Program-made: the position numbers and the translations under genes
The notes under the pieces: generated by a model
Told to the model about the DNA's origin: nothing
What the model saw: the letters and a program-made list of their open reading frames with translations, nothing else
The model's database searches: none
Assembly (NCBI RefSeq): GCF_002412335.2
Contig: NZ_NXIB02000011.1
Coordinates: forward strand, 1-43,132
Reading direction: 5' to 3'
Length of the DNA: 43,132 nt
Source of the DNA: Tychonema bourrellyi FEM_GT703
GTDB taxonomy: Bacteria > Cyanobacteriota > Cyanobacteriia > Cyanobacteriales > Microcoleaceae
Shown: one piece after another, positions 35,000 to 43,132 of the stretch
Position numbering within the stretch: position 1 is the first letter of the stretch
Layout of the letters: each line of letters starts with the position of its first letter

Positions 35000-35333
35000 C
35001 TCAGGGCTAAAGCCACTGAGCTTGTAAGAAATTACAAGCTGTTCTGACCAGACCCCTCTTAGGAGGAGACGTTATTCAGGTCACGACACCGGAGAATGCG
35101 ACGCCAGTTTTCCGCTCTGTCATCTGCAATTAAACAGTTTTAAAGTCACTGAAACAGTGTTGCAGGTCTAACAAGCCTTTATAACCAGGTCGAGGCGAAC
35201 ATTACCCCGCAAGGGAGAAAGGAGACAACTGTATCGACCTTGCAGGGGCAACCATACCCCTCTAACCCCGAAAGGGGATTCAAGGCGGTTTCAACCGCCG
35301 AGTCGTTTTCCTCTCAGGTCTTTAGACTCTGAG
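35000..35333 (+). mobile_element. Candidate ORF-less IS200/IS605-type (HEARO-like) element
   Basis: Two hairpins with the same design bound this segment in the same orientation: CTCAG-GGCT-AA-AGCC-A-CTGAG (35000-35020) and CTCAG-GTCT-TT-AGAC-T-CTGAG (35313-35333), each with a single bulged base at the same place on the 3' side. Matching bulged hairpins at both ends are the transposase recognition signals of IS200/IS605 elements. No transposase or IscB/TnpB frame is inside. The small open frame at 34808-35047 runs through the left hairpin and looks artificial. The 34648-34999 part of the gap shows nothing recognisable. Confidence 0.4.
35147..35299 (+). ncRNA. Candidate structured RNA upstream of grpE
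   Basis: Several stems line up on the plus strand: CACTG-AAA-CAGTG (35147-35159); a long-range 7-bp pairing AGGTCGA/TCGACCT (35187-35193 with 35234-35240) enclosing CCC-GCAA-GGG (35206-35215); AGGGG/CCCCT (35244-35261); CCCC-GAAA-GGGG (35266-35277); GGCGGT-TTCA-ACCGCC (35284-35299). Two have GNRA tetraloops. It could be an omega-RNA/HEARO-type RNA of the surrounding element or a leader affecting grpE expression. I cannot decide by eye. Confidence 0.4.
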
Positions 35334-35357
35334 TTTCCCACTTACCGAATATTTTTT

Positions 35358-36149
35358 ATGATTGACGAGGAAAAACAGCCACATCAAGATTCTAGCTCAA
35401 CCGGGGAAACTCTGGAGAGTCCGCCAATAGCTAGCGAAAATCCGCCAGCAGAAGCAAACTCAAATGCAGTAGCCGATTGGGAACTAGAACTTGCTCAAGC
35501 TTATCAAAGTTCTCAGGTCGATCGCACGGCCGCCAACGCGAACGGGGAAACAGGTACTGACAGTTCCAGCAACAGCGTCTCTGCTGACGTTACGGAATTG
35601 CTAAAGAGAGAACTGGCGCAAGCCACAAATGATAAAGAGGGTTTAAAAGCTCAGTTGCAAGCCTATTCAACTCAGTTAGAAGAGCTGAAAAATCAAAATC
35701 TGCGCTTAGCAGCAGATTTTGAGAACTTTCGCAGGCGCACCCAAAAGGAAAAAGAAGAGTTAGATTTGCAGGCAAAATGTGTAATTATCAAACCCCTGTT
35801 GCCAGTAATCGACAACTTTGAGCGGGCTCGATCGCACATCAAGCCACAAACCGACGGCGAAATGAACATACACAAAAGCTACCAAAGCGTTTACAAGCAA
35901 ATGGTAGAATGCCTCAAACAAATCGGGGTTTCTCCGATGCGCCCCGAAGGTGAACAGTTTGACCCCAACCTCCACGAAGCTTTGCTCAGCGAACCAACTG
36001 ACGAACATGAGGAAGGAACAATCATCCAAGAACTAGAACGAGGCTATACTCTGGGCGATCGCGTCTTGCGTCACGCCAAAGTGAAAGTTGCAGCGCCTGG
36101 GAGCTCTGTGCTAGCCTCAGATGAAAATCCCGATAGTTCGGACAATTAA
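35358..36149 (+). CDS. grpE: Nucleotide exchange factor GrpE
   Basis: The 263-residue protein has a long acidic, Ser/Asn-rich N-terminus, a coiled coil (about 80-135: LLKRELAQATNDKEGLKAQLQAYSTQLEELKNQNLRLAADFENFRRR) and the GrpE head (about 140-250: LLPVIDNFERAR, MRPEGEQFDPNLHEAL, VLRHAKVKVA). It releases ADP from DnaK. It opens the grpE-dnaK-dnaJ set. I find no CIRCE element in the 5' region; instead a structured segment precedes it. Confidence 0.95.
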   Translation: MIDEEKQPHQDSSSTGETLESPPIASENPPAEANSNAVADWELELAQAYQSSQVDRTAANANGETGTDSSSNSVSADVTELLKRELAQATNDKEGLKAQLQAYSTQLEELKNQNLRLAADFENFRRRTQKEKEELDLQAKCVIIKPLLPVIDNFERARSHIKPQTDGEMNIHKSYQSVYKQMVECLKQIGVSPMRPEGEQFDPNLHEALLSEPTDEHEEGTIIQELERGYTLGDRVLRHAKVKVAAPGSSVLASDENPDSSDN

Positions 36150-36278
36150 TCTGGATCAAACCTACGGCGTTCTTGGACGTATTGCAGGGAGTAAGTTCAA
36201 ATCTCAGAAACGTTGCAGGGCGATCGTCCCTAGAATACCGATAGCCTCAACGCTTCAACTTCTACAGGCGGTAATAAA

Positions 36279-36299
36279 CCCCCGAATAGAATTCGGGGG
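36279..36299 (+). promoter_or_regulatory. Perfect hairpin 45 bases before dnaK
   Basis: CCCCCGAAT (36279-36287) and its complement (36291-36299) form a 9-bp GC-rich stem with a three-base loop and no T-run. In the grpE-dnaK gap it could attenuate or protect the dnaK message. Confidence 0.55.
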
Positions 36300-36344
36300 C
36301 TTGAAATAGATTTGTAAATATCCCACGAAGTTTTATGAGGCGCT

Positions 36345-38459
36345 ATGGGAAAGGTGATAGGCATCGACTTAGGCACAACCAACAGTTGCGTAGCCGTGTT
36401 AGAGGGTGGTAAACCCGTCGTGATCGCCAATTCAGAGGGCGGTCGCACAACTCCGAGCATAGTAGGATTTGGCAAAGGGGGCGATCGCTTAGTAGGTCAA
36501 CTGGCCAAACGACAAGCAGTCACTAATGCAATAAATACTGTCTACAGCATCAAACGATTTATCGGACGGCGGTGGGACGACACAGAAGAAGAAAGAGCCC
36601 GGACTCCCTATACCTGCATCAAAGGCAAAGACGATACCGTTAACGTCCAAATTCGGAACAAAGTTCACACCCCCCAAGAAATCTCGGCAATGGTACTCCA
36701 AAAGCTCAAGCAGGATGCAGAAGCTTACTTGGGACAAACAGTCACCCAAGCCGTGATTACAGTGCCAGCTTACTTCACCGATGCCCAACGGCAAGCTACT
36801 AAAGACGCAGGTACGATCGCCGGTTTAGAAGTTCTGCGGATCGTCAACGAACCCACCGCAGCCGCACTTTCCTACGGCTTGGACAAACAACATATAGAAC
36901 AAAAAATCCTGGTATTTGACCTCGGTGGCGGCACCTTCGACGTTTCAATCCTGCAACTAGGAGACGGAATTTTTGAAGTCAACGCTACTGCGGGGAACAA
37001 TCATCTGGGAGGAGATGACTTTGACGACTGCATCGTGCAGTGGCTGGTTGAAACCTTTCGCACTCAAAAAGGCACTGACCTCTCAAAAGACAAAATGGCC
37101 TTGCAACGCCTTCGAGAAGCAGCAGAAAAAGCGAAAATAGAACTTTCTAGTACCGAATCGACTTCAATCAATTTGCCGTTTATCTCTTCAGACGAAAAAG
37201 GGCCGAAGCATCTAGAAAAACCACTTTCCAGAGCTCAGTTTGAAAAATTGGTCGCTCACTTAGTCCAAGCAACGATCGACCCCGTGACTCAAGCCCTCAA
37301 AGACGCAAATTTGACCCCAAAAAATATAGATCGAATTATCTTAGTAGGAGGCTCAACCCGAATTCCGGCAGTGCAACAAGCAATTAGCAAATATTTTGGC
37401 GGAGTGTTTCCCGATAAATCAGTCAATCCCGACGAAGCTGTAGCCATAGGCGCAGCAATTCAAGCTGGGGTATTGGGTGGCGAGGTCAAAGATTTACTGT
37501 TGCTAGACGTAACTCCCCTTTCCCTGGGACTAGAAACCTTGGGCGGAGTGTTCACCAAAGTAATTGAACGCAATACAACTATCCCCACCAGCCGATCGCA
37601 AATGTACAGCACGGCGGTCGATGGGCAAACTTCAGTAGAAATTCACGCGCTTCAAGGCGAACGAGCATTAGTCAAAGACAATAAAAGTCTCGGCAAATTT
37701 CTGCTCAAAGGCATTCCCCCAGCCCCCCGCAGCGTACCTCAAATCGAAGTTACCTTTGAAATCGATGCTAACGGCATTCTGAAGGTTTCCGCTCAAGACA
37801 AGGGAACCTCCAAAGAACAAAGCATCCAAATTTCAAATACAGGGGGATTGAGCGAAACCGAAGTTGAGCGGATGCGACAAGATGCAGAACTTTATGCCGA
37901 CGAAGACCTCGATCGCACCCAATTGGTCGAACTCAAAAATCAAGCCGACACCCTAGTCTATAATTGTGGTGTAACTTTAAAAACAAACGCCCAATTGCTA
38001 GGCGACGACCTCAAGACCGAAGCCAAAGCAGCATCTGTTACCTTGCGGGCGGCGATCGCCAACCCCGAAATCACCTGCGAAGAACTCGAAGCCCAAATCG
38101 AATCTTTCAAGCAACTGCTATACTCGCTTGGTGCTGCTGTCTACGAGCAAGCTCGCAGCGGGGAAGCCACTTCCTCAACAGCCGTTGAAAGTGAAATAGT
38201 GCCAGAATTAGATGAGGTTGAAGCGGACGACGACAGCATCTTGCCAACAGAAGAGCTGGTGACGATCGCAGAACCAATGCTGGAATTAACGCTGGAACTA
38301 CCGCCGGAACCAAAACCGGAACCAAAACCGGAATCAAAACCGGAACCAAAACCGGAACCAAAACCGGAACCAAAGCGCCAAAAACAGCAAAATCTACAGA
38401 CAAAACAAAAACCAAAGGTTCCCGAACCTGAAGTTGATGATATGAATCCTTTCCTTTAG
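36345..38459 (+). CDS. dnaK: Chaperone DnaK (Hsp70) with EPKP-repeat tail
   Basis: The 704-residue Hsp70 has the complete ATPase domain ([52 protein letters not shown]) and substrate-binding domain ([36 protein letters not shown]). After the lid the usual C-terminus is replaced by a tail of P-E-P-K repeats from a 12-bp tandem repeat, then VDDMNPFL. Cyanobacteria have several DnaK paralogues; linkage to grpE and dnaJ marks a heat-shock-type locus, but I do not assign the DnaK1/2/3 number. Its length is above the usual 635. Confidence 0.95.
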   Translation: MGKVIGIDLGTTNSCVAVLEGGKPVVIANSEGGRTTPSIVGFGKGGDRLVGQLAKRQAVTNAINTVYSIKRFIGRRWDDTEEERARTPYTCIKGKDDTVNVQIRNKVHTPQEISAMVLQKLKQDAEAYLGQTVTQAVITVPAYFTDAQRQATKDAGTIAGLEVLRIVNEPTAAALSYGLDKQHIEQKILVFDLGGGTFDVSILQLGDGIFEVNATAGNNHLGGDDFDDCIVQWLVETFRTQKGTDLSKDKMALQRLREAAEKAKIELSSTESTSINLPFISSDEKGPKHLEKPLSRAQFEKLVAHLVQATIDPVTQALKDANLTPKNIDRIILVGGSTRIPAVQQAISKYFGGVFPDKSVNPDEAVAIGAAIQAGVLGGEVKDLLLLDVTPLSLGLETLGGVFTKVIERNTTIPTSRSQMYSTAVDGQTSVEIHALQGERALVKDNKSLGKFLLKGIPPAPRSVPQIEVTFEIDANGILKVSAQDKGTSKEQSIQISNTGGLSETEVERMRQDAELYADEDLDRTQLVELKNQADTLVYNCGVTLKTNAQLLGDDLKTEAKAASVTLRAAIANPEITCEELEAQIESFKQLLYSLGAAVYEQARSGEATSSTAVESEIVPELDEVEADDDSILPTEELVTIAEPMLELTLELPPEPKPEPKPESKPEPKPEPKPEPKRQKQQNLQTKQKPKVPEPEVDDMNPFL
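38304..38375 (+). repeat. 12-bp coding repeat in dnaK tail, 6 units
   Basis: Six CCGGAACCAAAA-type units (one TCA, the last ending AAG) encode P-E-P-K or P-E-S-K. Copy changes keep the frame. Confidence 0.88.
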
Positions 38460-38583
38460 AAATTAACAACTAAAGATTAAAAGTTACAAATAAACATCGT
38501 AATTTTTAATTTTTAATTTCTCGAAAGGTCAATAGTTTCTTTCTCGTACACTTTTTGTTATTTACCTCTAGGCAAACTGCTTT

Positions 38584-39717
38584 ATGGCCGGCGATTACTA
38601 TGAAATATTAGGCGTTTCTCGCAGCGCAGACAAAGAAGAAATTAAGCGTGCCTACCGCCGCCTAGCTCGTAAGTACCACCCAGACGTGAACAAAGAATCC
38701 GGTGCCGAGGATCGGTTCAAAGAAATTAACCGCGCCTACGAGGTACTCTCAGAACCCGAAACCCGTGCTCGTTTCGACCGTTTTGGTGAAGCAGGTGTCA
38801 GTGGTGCAGGAGCGCCGGGGTTCCAAGACTTCGGCGACAGCTTCGCGGATATCTTTGAAAGCTTCTTTCAGGGTTTTCAGGGAGGGCCGGGCGGCCAACA
38901 ACAACAACAAGGTCGCAGACGCAGCGGGCCCGTGCGCGGAGACGATTTGCGGCTGGACTTGCGGCTGGAGTTTCGCGAAGCAGTGTTTGGTGGGGAAAAA
39001 GAACTCCGCATCAAGCACCTAGAAACCTGCGAAACTTGCAGTGGTACTGGCGCAAAACCGGGAACCAGACCCCAAACTTGCTCGACTTGCGGTGGCGGTG
39101 GCCAAGTCCGGCGCGCTACCCGCACGCCCTTTGGCAGTTTTACTCAAGTTTCAGTTTGCCCCACCTGCAATGGCACCGGGCAAGTTATTGAGGACAAGTG
39201 CGATACTTGTGGCGGCCGGGGCCAAAAAGAAGTGATGAAAAAGCTGAAAATTACCATCCCGGCGGGGGTTGACAACGGTACTCGTTTGCGCGTTTCCAAT
39301 GAAGGGGATGCAGGCAAACTGGGCGGCCCGCCTGGGGATTTGTACGTGTTCTTGGCTGTGAGTGAAGACCCCGTATTTAAGCGCGAAGGCACTAACATTA
39401 ACTCGGAAGTTACAATTAGTTACTTGCAAGCCATTTTGGGCTGTCGCTTGGAGGTGGAAACTGTAGATGGGCCGACGGAATTGTTGATTCCAACGGGAAC
39501 TCAAGCGAATACTGTTCTGACTCTGGAGAAAAAAGGGGTGCCTCGGTTGGGCAATCCAGTCAGTCGTGGTGATCATTTAATTGTGGTGTCTATTGAGATT
39601 CCGACTAAGGTGACGACGGAGGAGCGGGAGTTGTTGATGCAGTTGGCTAAGCTTAAGGGCGATCGAACCGGAAAAGGTGGCTTGGAAGGATTTCTGGGCA
39701 ATTTGTTTCAGAAGTAA
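38584..39717 (+). CDS. dnaJ: Co-chaperone DnaJ (Hsp40, type I)
   Basis: The 377-residue protein has a J domain with the HPD tripeptide (YHPDVNKE, about 33-40), a Gly/Phe-rich region (about 70-115) with a Gln run, four zinc-binding CxxCxGxG-type repeats ([32 protein letters not shown]; about 148-220) and the C-terminal substrate domain. It stimulates the DnaK ATPase and delivers clients. It follows dnaK after 124 bases and is followed by a strong terminator. Confidence 0.95.
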   Translation: MAGDYYEILGVSRSADKEEIKRAYRRLARKYHPDVNKESGAEDRFKEINRAYEVLSEPETRARFDRFGEAGVSGAGAPGFQDFGDSFADIFESFFQGFQGGPGGQQQQQGRRRSGPVRGDDLRLDLRLEFREAVFGGEKELRIKHLETCETCSGTGAKPGTRPQTCSTCGGGGQVRRATRTPFGSFTQVSVCPTCNGTGQVIEDKCDTCGGRGQKEVMKKLKITIPAGVDNGTRLRVSNEGDAGKLGGPPGDLYVFLAVSEDPVFKREGTNINSEVTISYLQAILGCRLEVETVDGPTELLIPTGTQANTVLTLEKKGVPRLGNPVSRGDHLIVVSIEIPTKVTTEERELLMQLAKLKGDRTGKGGLEGFLGNLFQK

Positions 39718-39749
39718 GCAAAAAAATGAGCGCAGTTTATTATTTCTGA

Positions 39750-39779
39750 AAAAAATGAGCGCAATTGCGCTCATTTTTT
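39750..39779 (+). terminator. Rho-independent terminator after dnaJ
   Basis: AATGAGCGCAA and its complement form a perfect stem within a 30-bp palindrome ending in TTTTTT. A partial copy of the left arm (AAAAAATGAGCGCAG) lies at 39721-39735. Confidence 0.88.
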
Positions 39780-39889
39780 CTTAAAATAATAATAAATTGC
39801 CTCTTCGGGATTTACGCACGCCGAGTCAAAAACCTGCTGGTTGAGCCCTTCGACTACGCTCAGGATAAACTGCATCGAAACCAGTTTTT

Positions 39890-39917
39890 TCTTCCTTCTT
39901 CCTTCTTCCTTCTTCCT
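39890..39917. repeat. TCTTCCT heptamer array, 4 units
   Basis: Four exact TCTTCCT units precede the TusA-like gene by a few bases. The same heptamer recurs inside rsgA at 40795-40820. Confidence 0.9.
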
Positions 39918-39925
39918 TCCGCCAT

Positions 39926-40213
39926 ATGAATTCAACATCGAAAATTGAAAATCTCCAATCCCCAGATGCTCAGCTCGATCTGCGGGGTACACCCTGCCCG
40001 ATCAATTTTGTCCGTACTAAACTGCGGTTGGAGCAAATGGCTCCAGGATCAGTTTTGGAGGTTTGGCTGGATGCTGGGGAGCCGATCGAACAAGTACCTG
40101 ATAGTCTAAAAATGGAAGGCTACCAGATTCTTGAAACTCAATTAGTGACTTCTGATGATAATTCGGGCTTTTTTGCGATGAAAGTGCAGCGACCAGAACA
40201 GGAAATAGCATGA
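39926..40213 (+). CDS. TusA-family sulfurtransferase-like protein
   Basis: The 95-residue protein is a SirA/TusA domain: LDLRGTPCPINFVRTKLRLEQMAPGSVLEVWLDAGEPIEQVPDSLKMEGY. The conserved Cys (CPIN, about residue 25) would carry persulfide sulfur; classical TusA has CPxP, and CPIN is seen in the cyanobacterial group. Its stop overlaps the rsgA start by four bases (ATGA), so the two are translated together. The pyrimidine-rich heptamer array occupies its ribosome-binding region. Confidence 0.85.
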   Translation: MNSTSKIENLQSPDAQLDLRGTPCPINFVRTKLRLEQMAPGSVLEVWLDAGEPIEQVPDSLKMEGYQILETQLVTSDDNSGFFAMKVQRPEQEIA

Positions 40214-41395
40214 GCCGGGATTCTTCCTTGATTACGGGTACTGTTGTGGCTGTCCAAGCTAACTTCTATCAAGTCAGGTTAGATCCAGATGTCAGCACTG
40301 ATGGGGAAAATCCTCTTTTAGCCGATCGTCCAATTCTCCTGTGTACTCGCCGCACGAGACTGAAAAAAATTGGTCAACAGGTGATGGTGGGCGATCGCGT
40401 GGTGGTAGAAGAACCCGACTGGAACGATCGCAGGGGTGTCGTTTCTCAAGTTTTTCCCCGCCAAACAGAACTCAACCGACCACCTGTAGCTAATGCCGAT
40501 CGCATTCTCCTGGTTTTTGCCCTCACCGAACCAGACTTAGACCCCGCATCATTAACTCGGTTTTTAGTCAAGGCCGAATCTACCGGTTTAGAGGTGAGTT
40601 TGTGTCTCAACAAATGCGATTTGGTCACGGATGAGGATTTGGTACAGTGGCGCGATCGGCTTAAAGGATGGGGATATGATCCCATGTTTATTAGCGTCCG
40701 TAGCGGCTTAGGAATCTACGAGGAAGCCACCAATGACCGTCAAAATGAAGTTTCTGCCACAAACCCAAATTCATCAGATAAAATCGATAGCTCCCTTCTT
40801 CCTTCTTCCTTCTTCCTTCTCTATCCAAAGTCACCTGCAAGGCAAAATAACGGTAATTTGTGGGCCTTCAGGGGTCGGTAAGTCCAGCTTGATCAATCAA
40901 CTGATTCCGGCGCTGAATCTGCGAGTGAACGCTGTTTCCGGCAAACTCGGCCGCGGACGACATACTACTCGCCACGTAGAATTGTTCGATCTCCCCGGTG
41001 GCGGACTTTTGGCTGATACTCCAGGCTTCAATCAGCCGGCACTTGAATGCGATCCGTCCGAGTTACCTGCATATTTCCCGGAAGCTCGTCAGAGGCTGGC
41101 TTTGGGTAGTTGCCAGTTTAGCGACTGTTCGCACCGAAGTGAGCCTAACTGTGTCGTGCGGGGTGATTGGGAGCGCTATGAGTATTACTTGCAGTTTCTC
41201 TCTGAGGCGATCGTCCGCCAGCAACAAGAGCAAAATTCTAGTAGTGCGGAGGCGAGTTTGAAGCAGCAAACTAAGTCGGATGGTACGCAGCAATACGAAC
41301 CGAAGCTGCAAACTAAAAAATATCGCCGCTCTTCCCGTCGTGTTCAACATCAGTCACTGCAAGATATGTGTCAAGAGGATTTAGATCGGGTTTGA
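40210..41395 (+). pseudogene. rsgA: Ribosome small subunit GTPase RsgA, out of frame at a heptamer array
   Basis: Two frames hold the halves of one RsgA. The 40210-40881 frame has the OB-fold and the G4 motif NKCD (residues 134-137) up to ISVRSGLGIYEE. The 40733-41395 frame has G1 GPSGVGKSS, G3 DTPG, and the zinc motif Cys-Cys-His-Cys (FSDCSHRSEPNC). The circularly permuted order G4-G1-G3 is that of RsgA/YjeQ, which checks 30S subunit maturation. Between the halves lies a TCTTCCT-type array (40795-40820); losing one 7-bp unit would join both into a 392-residue protein without a stop. So this is a broken, phase-variable or frameshift-read gene, or a sequencing slip. About 30 residues here are not family sequence. 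Confidence 0.85.
40795..40820 (+). repeat. CTTCTTC heptamer array inside rsgA, 3.7 units
   Basis: Three CTTCTTC units plus CTTCT lie exactly where the rsgA frame changes. The same heptamer array is found 900 bases upstream (39890-39917). Confidence 0.88.
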
Positions 41396-41530
41396 GGAAT
41401 TAGTCGATCGCGATCGGTCGATCGGCTCAAGATTACAGTACATTAATAGCTAAAATTAAGTTGCCTTAAATTTGTTAAAAAAATTACAGCAGAAGCCAAG
41501 GTTAGCAGGTAATGCAGGAGTAAAAATACT

Positions 41531-42328
41531 GTGAATATTCAAGAACTGTTTGAAAAAGGCGGCCCCGCCATGTGGCCCCTGTTGGTGTTATCGATTCTAT
41601 CTGTAAGTACAATTATCGAGCGTTTGTGGTTCTGGGCGAGCCTCCTCACCAAGGAAAAGCAAATAGTCAACCGTATCCTCGATGCCGCTCGCAGCGACTG
41701 GGGCGCGGCCAACGAGATTGCTAGACAAGCTAGCCGACAGCCGATCGGACGATTTTTATCTGCACCTCTGCGACTGTACAATCCTGAACCAGAATTATTT
41801 CGACTCGCACTAGAAGCCGCCGCTGATGAAGAGTTGGCTTCTATGCGCCGTGGAGACAAAGTATTAGAATCGGTGATCGCTCTAGCGCCTTTGTTGGGCT
41901 TGCTGGGAACTGTTTTGGGTTTGATTAACTCCCTGAGTTCGATCCGGCTGGGTGATATCGGGACCTCGGCAACTACTGGGGTGACTTTGGGGATTAGTGA
42001 AGCGCTGATCACTACAGCGACGGGAATGGTAGTAGCAATTTTTAGCTTGACATTTTATCGCATCTTTCAAGCTTTTTTGTTCAATCAAGCCAAAATTTTT
42101 CGCAAGGCTGGAAATGAACTGGAATTGCTCTACAGGCAATACTGGCCTACGGCTAACGCTCAGGGTCGATCGGCTGCTGAGGCAGAATATGGCAAGTCTT
42201 CCTTTGGTTCAGATAGGTTAAACAAGCATTCCTGGAATTCTCAACCAGAATCAGGAGAACGAAATCGGGAGCCGAAACCGAAATTGAAAGGTTCCGATCC
42301 AGATGTTGATTCAACTTCCAACAATTAA
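41531..42328 (+). CDS. exbB: MotA/TolQ/ExbB proton channel protein
   Basis: The 265-residue protein has three membrane segments (about 14-30, 112-135, 155-180) and the family core [25 protein letters not shown] with [23 protein letters not shown]. With ExbD it converts the proton gradient into motion, powering TonB- or Tol-type envelope processes. It starts with GTG at 41531; the C-terminal 50 residues are polar and disordered. It is followed after 14 bases by the exbD gene. No tonB-like gene is seen in the window. Confidence 0.9.
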   Translation: MNIQELFEKGGPAMWPLLVLSILSVSTIIERLWFWASLLTKEKQIVNRILDAARSDWGAANEIARQASRQPIGRFLSAPLRLYNPEPELFRLALEAAADEELASMRRGDKVLESVIALAPLLGLLGTVLGLINSLSSIRLGDIGTSATTGVTLGISEALITTATGMVVAIFSLTFYRIFQAFLFNQAKIFRKAGNELELLYRQYWPTANAQGRSAAEAEYGKSSFGSDRLNKHSWNSQPESGERNREPKPKLKGSDPDVDSTSNN

Positions 42329-42342
42329 AACCTTGAGAACTA

Positions 42343-43041
42343 ATGAAGATTCATCTAGATACTCCTACTGAAGAGGCTCGGATTGAACTGGTGCCTCTAA
42401 TTGATGTGATATTTTGCATTCTGACGTTTTTTTTGTTGGCTGCTTTGCAACTGACTCGTCAGCAAGCGATTAATGTCGATTTGCCTAAAGCCAAAACGGG
42501 ACAAACCCAGATGCGAGAGATGCTGATTGTCAGCATTGATGATTTTGGCCAAACTTATATTGACCAATTGCCTGTTAATTATCAACAGCTCGATCGAGTT
42601 TTAAAGAGTTTCCACAACAAAAATCCTGCGGGGTTGACGGTGCTGTACGCTCCTCAAAATGCCAAGTACGCCAAAGTTGTCGAGGTTTTGGACAAATTGC
42701 GAGAGGTAGGGGGCGATCGCGTGGCTCTAGCTACTCTTCCTAGTTCGGCTCCATCTCCGCAGCCCAATCCCTCAGTTCCCAATTCTGGCATTCCCGCCGC
42801 ACCCCCGACGGGAAATCAGGTTCAACCGCTACAGTCTCCTCTGGCAACTCCCTTGAACCCTAGTGGGTCTCAGTTTCAAGTACCATCGCAGCAGCAGCAA
42901 TTCAATCCTAATCAGTTTCAATCCCCTCTCCCTACTCCTAGCCAGGGGGTTAACAAATCTCCTGTTTCCCCTGCACCCACTGCTCCTAATATCGGGCCGG
43001 GAGTCGCCACTCCATCGCAGAATGTTGCGCCTCAAAATTAG
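42343..43041 (+). CDS. exbD: ExbD/TolR biopolymer transport protein with Pro/Gln-rich tail
   Basis: The 232-residue protein has an ExbD N-terminus: EARIELVPLIDVIFCILTFFLLAALQ, with the functionally important Asp in the membrane segment, then a periplasmic domain to about residue 140 (LREVGGDRVALATLP). The last 90 residues are a Pro/Gln/Ser-rich tail, longer than normal ExbD (about 140 residues), possibly spanning peptidoglycan. Works with the preceding ExbB. Confidence 0.9.
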   Translation: MKIHLDTPTEEARIELVPLIDVIFCILTFFLLAALQLTRQQAINVDLPKAKTGQTQMREMLIVSIDDFGQTYIDQLPVNYQQLDRVLKSFHNKNPAGLTVLYAPQNAKYAKVVEVLDKLREVGGDRVALATLPSSAPSPQPNPSVPNSGIPAAPPTGNQVQPLQSPLATPLNPSGSQFQVPSQQQQFNPNQFQSPLPTPSQGVNKSPVSPAPTAPNIGPGVATPSQNVAPQN

Positions 43042-43077
43042 GCAATGTATTGATTTATCATCTAGGGATAGGGGATA

Positions 43078-43132
43078 GGGCATTGGGCATTGGGCATTGG
43101 GCATTGGGCATTGGGCATTGGGCATTGGGCAT
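43078..43132. repeat. GGGCATT heptamer array, at least 7.9 units, cut by the window edge
   Basis: Perfect GGGCATT units begin 37 bases after exbD and continue to the end of the window. The same unit forms the inverted arms between pilT and pilC. Confidence 0.92.

Noticed and set aside
34808..35047. 79-residue frame before the grpE region
   Set aside because: No family resemblance, no ribosome site, and its 3' part runs through two hairpins of the candidate mobile element.
35041..35357. CIRCE heat-shock operator before grpE
   Set aside because: No TTAGCACTC-N9-GAGTGCTAA-like dyad could be found on reading the region.
40210..40881. A separate small GTPase-like gene
   Set aside because: It has only the OB-fold and G4 part of RsgA; the G1 and G3 motifs are in the following frame, so it is half of one gene.
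1..43132. tRNA or rRNA genes
   Set aside because: No cloverleaf with GTTCRA-type T-arm or rRNA-like segment was recognised; a tRNAscan-SE or covariance-model run would settle it.

Overview
The window looks like chromosome from a filamentous, non-heterocystous cyanobacterium of the Microcoleus/Oscillatoria type. The evidence is very frequent HIP1-like GCGATCGC octamers, a complete pilB-pilT-pilC operon, GUN4-kinase, DUF2470, DUF1822, DUF928 and Ycf46-like families, a BioU-type biotin enzyme, and many short repeats in nearly every intergenic gap. The genus is an inference; no rRNA or tRNA gene was seen.

Region by region. 0.2-5.2 kb: on the minus strand, an M50 site-2-type protease with CBS domains, a DUF4351 (Rpn-like) protein with a 12-bp coding repeat, a Ycf46-like AAA ATPase with an altered Walker B, and a DUF2470 protein, separated by palindromic elements. 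5.2-8.8 kb: small toxin-antitoxin-type genes in several states of decay (an antitoxin split by an in-frame TAA, a HicB remnant, a small antitoxin-like gene, and an intact DUF433/DUF5615 pair) around a GUN4-fused Ser/Thr kinase that seems frameshifted at its end. 8.8-11.0 kb: a large SPFH/flotillin-like membrane protein. 11.6-25.5 kb: two converging operons. The plus-strand operon encodes a sigma-like HTH protein, a DUF1822 protein, a CHAT-CHASE2 sensor protease and an exported DUF928 protein. The minus-strand operon encodes a two-partner-secretion exoprotein (TpsA), its outer-membrane transporter (TpsB) and an exported TPR-CHAT protease. This is the best candidate for an undescribed system: caspase-like proteases predicted on both sides of the inner membrane, next to a secreted adhesin and a dedicated regulator.

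26.0-29.9 kb: bioU, a repeat-module mobile element with a 9-bp target duplication, a Uma2 gene broken by a 102-bp MITE, a second Uma2 gene with a different MITE at its 5' end, and an unknown gene. 29.9-34.6 kb: pilB-pilT-pilC, with heptanucleotide repeat arrays in every junction. 35.0-35.34 kb: a highly structured segment bounded by two matching bulged hairpins, perhaps an ORF-less IS200/IS605-type or HEARO-like element, directly upstream of grpE. 35.4-39.7 kb: the chaperone set grpE-dnaK-dnaJ with a strong terminator. 39.9-41.4 kb: a TusA-like gene overlapping rsgA; rsgA is out of frame at a heptamer array whose copy number could restore it. 41.5-43.0 kb: an exbB-exbD proton channel pair, after which the window ends inside another heptamer array.

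A theme runs through the whole window: 7-bp tandem repeats (GTTAACA, TGTTGTC/TGTTGAC, CAGTCAA/CTGTCAA, ACTACTG, GGGCATT, TCTTCCT) occur between genes and, in two cases, inside coding sequence. Because 7 is not a multiple of 3, copy-number change inside a gene switches reading frame.
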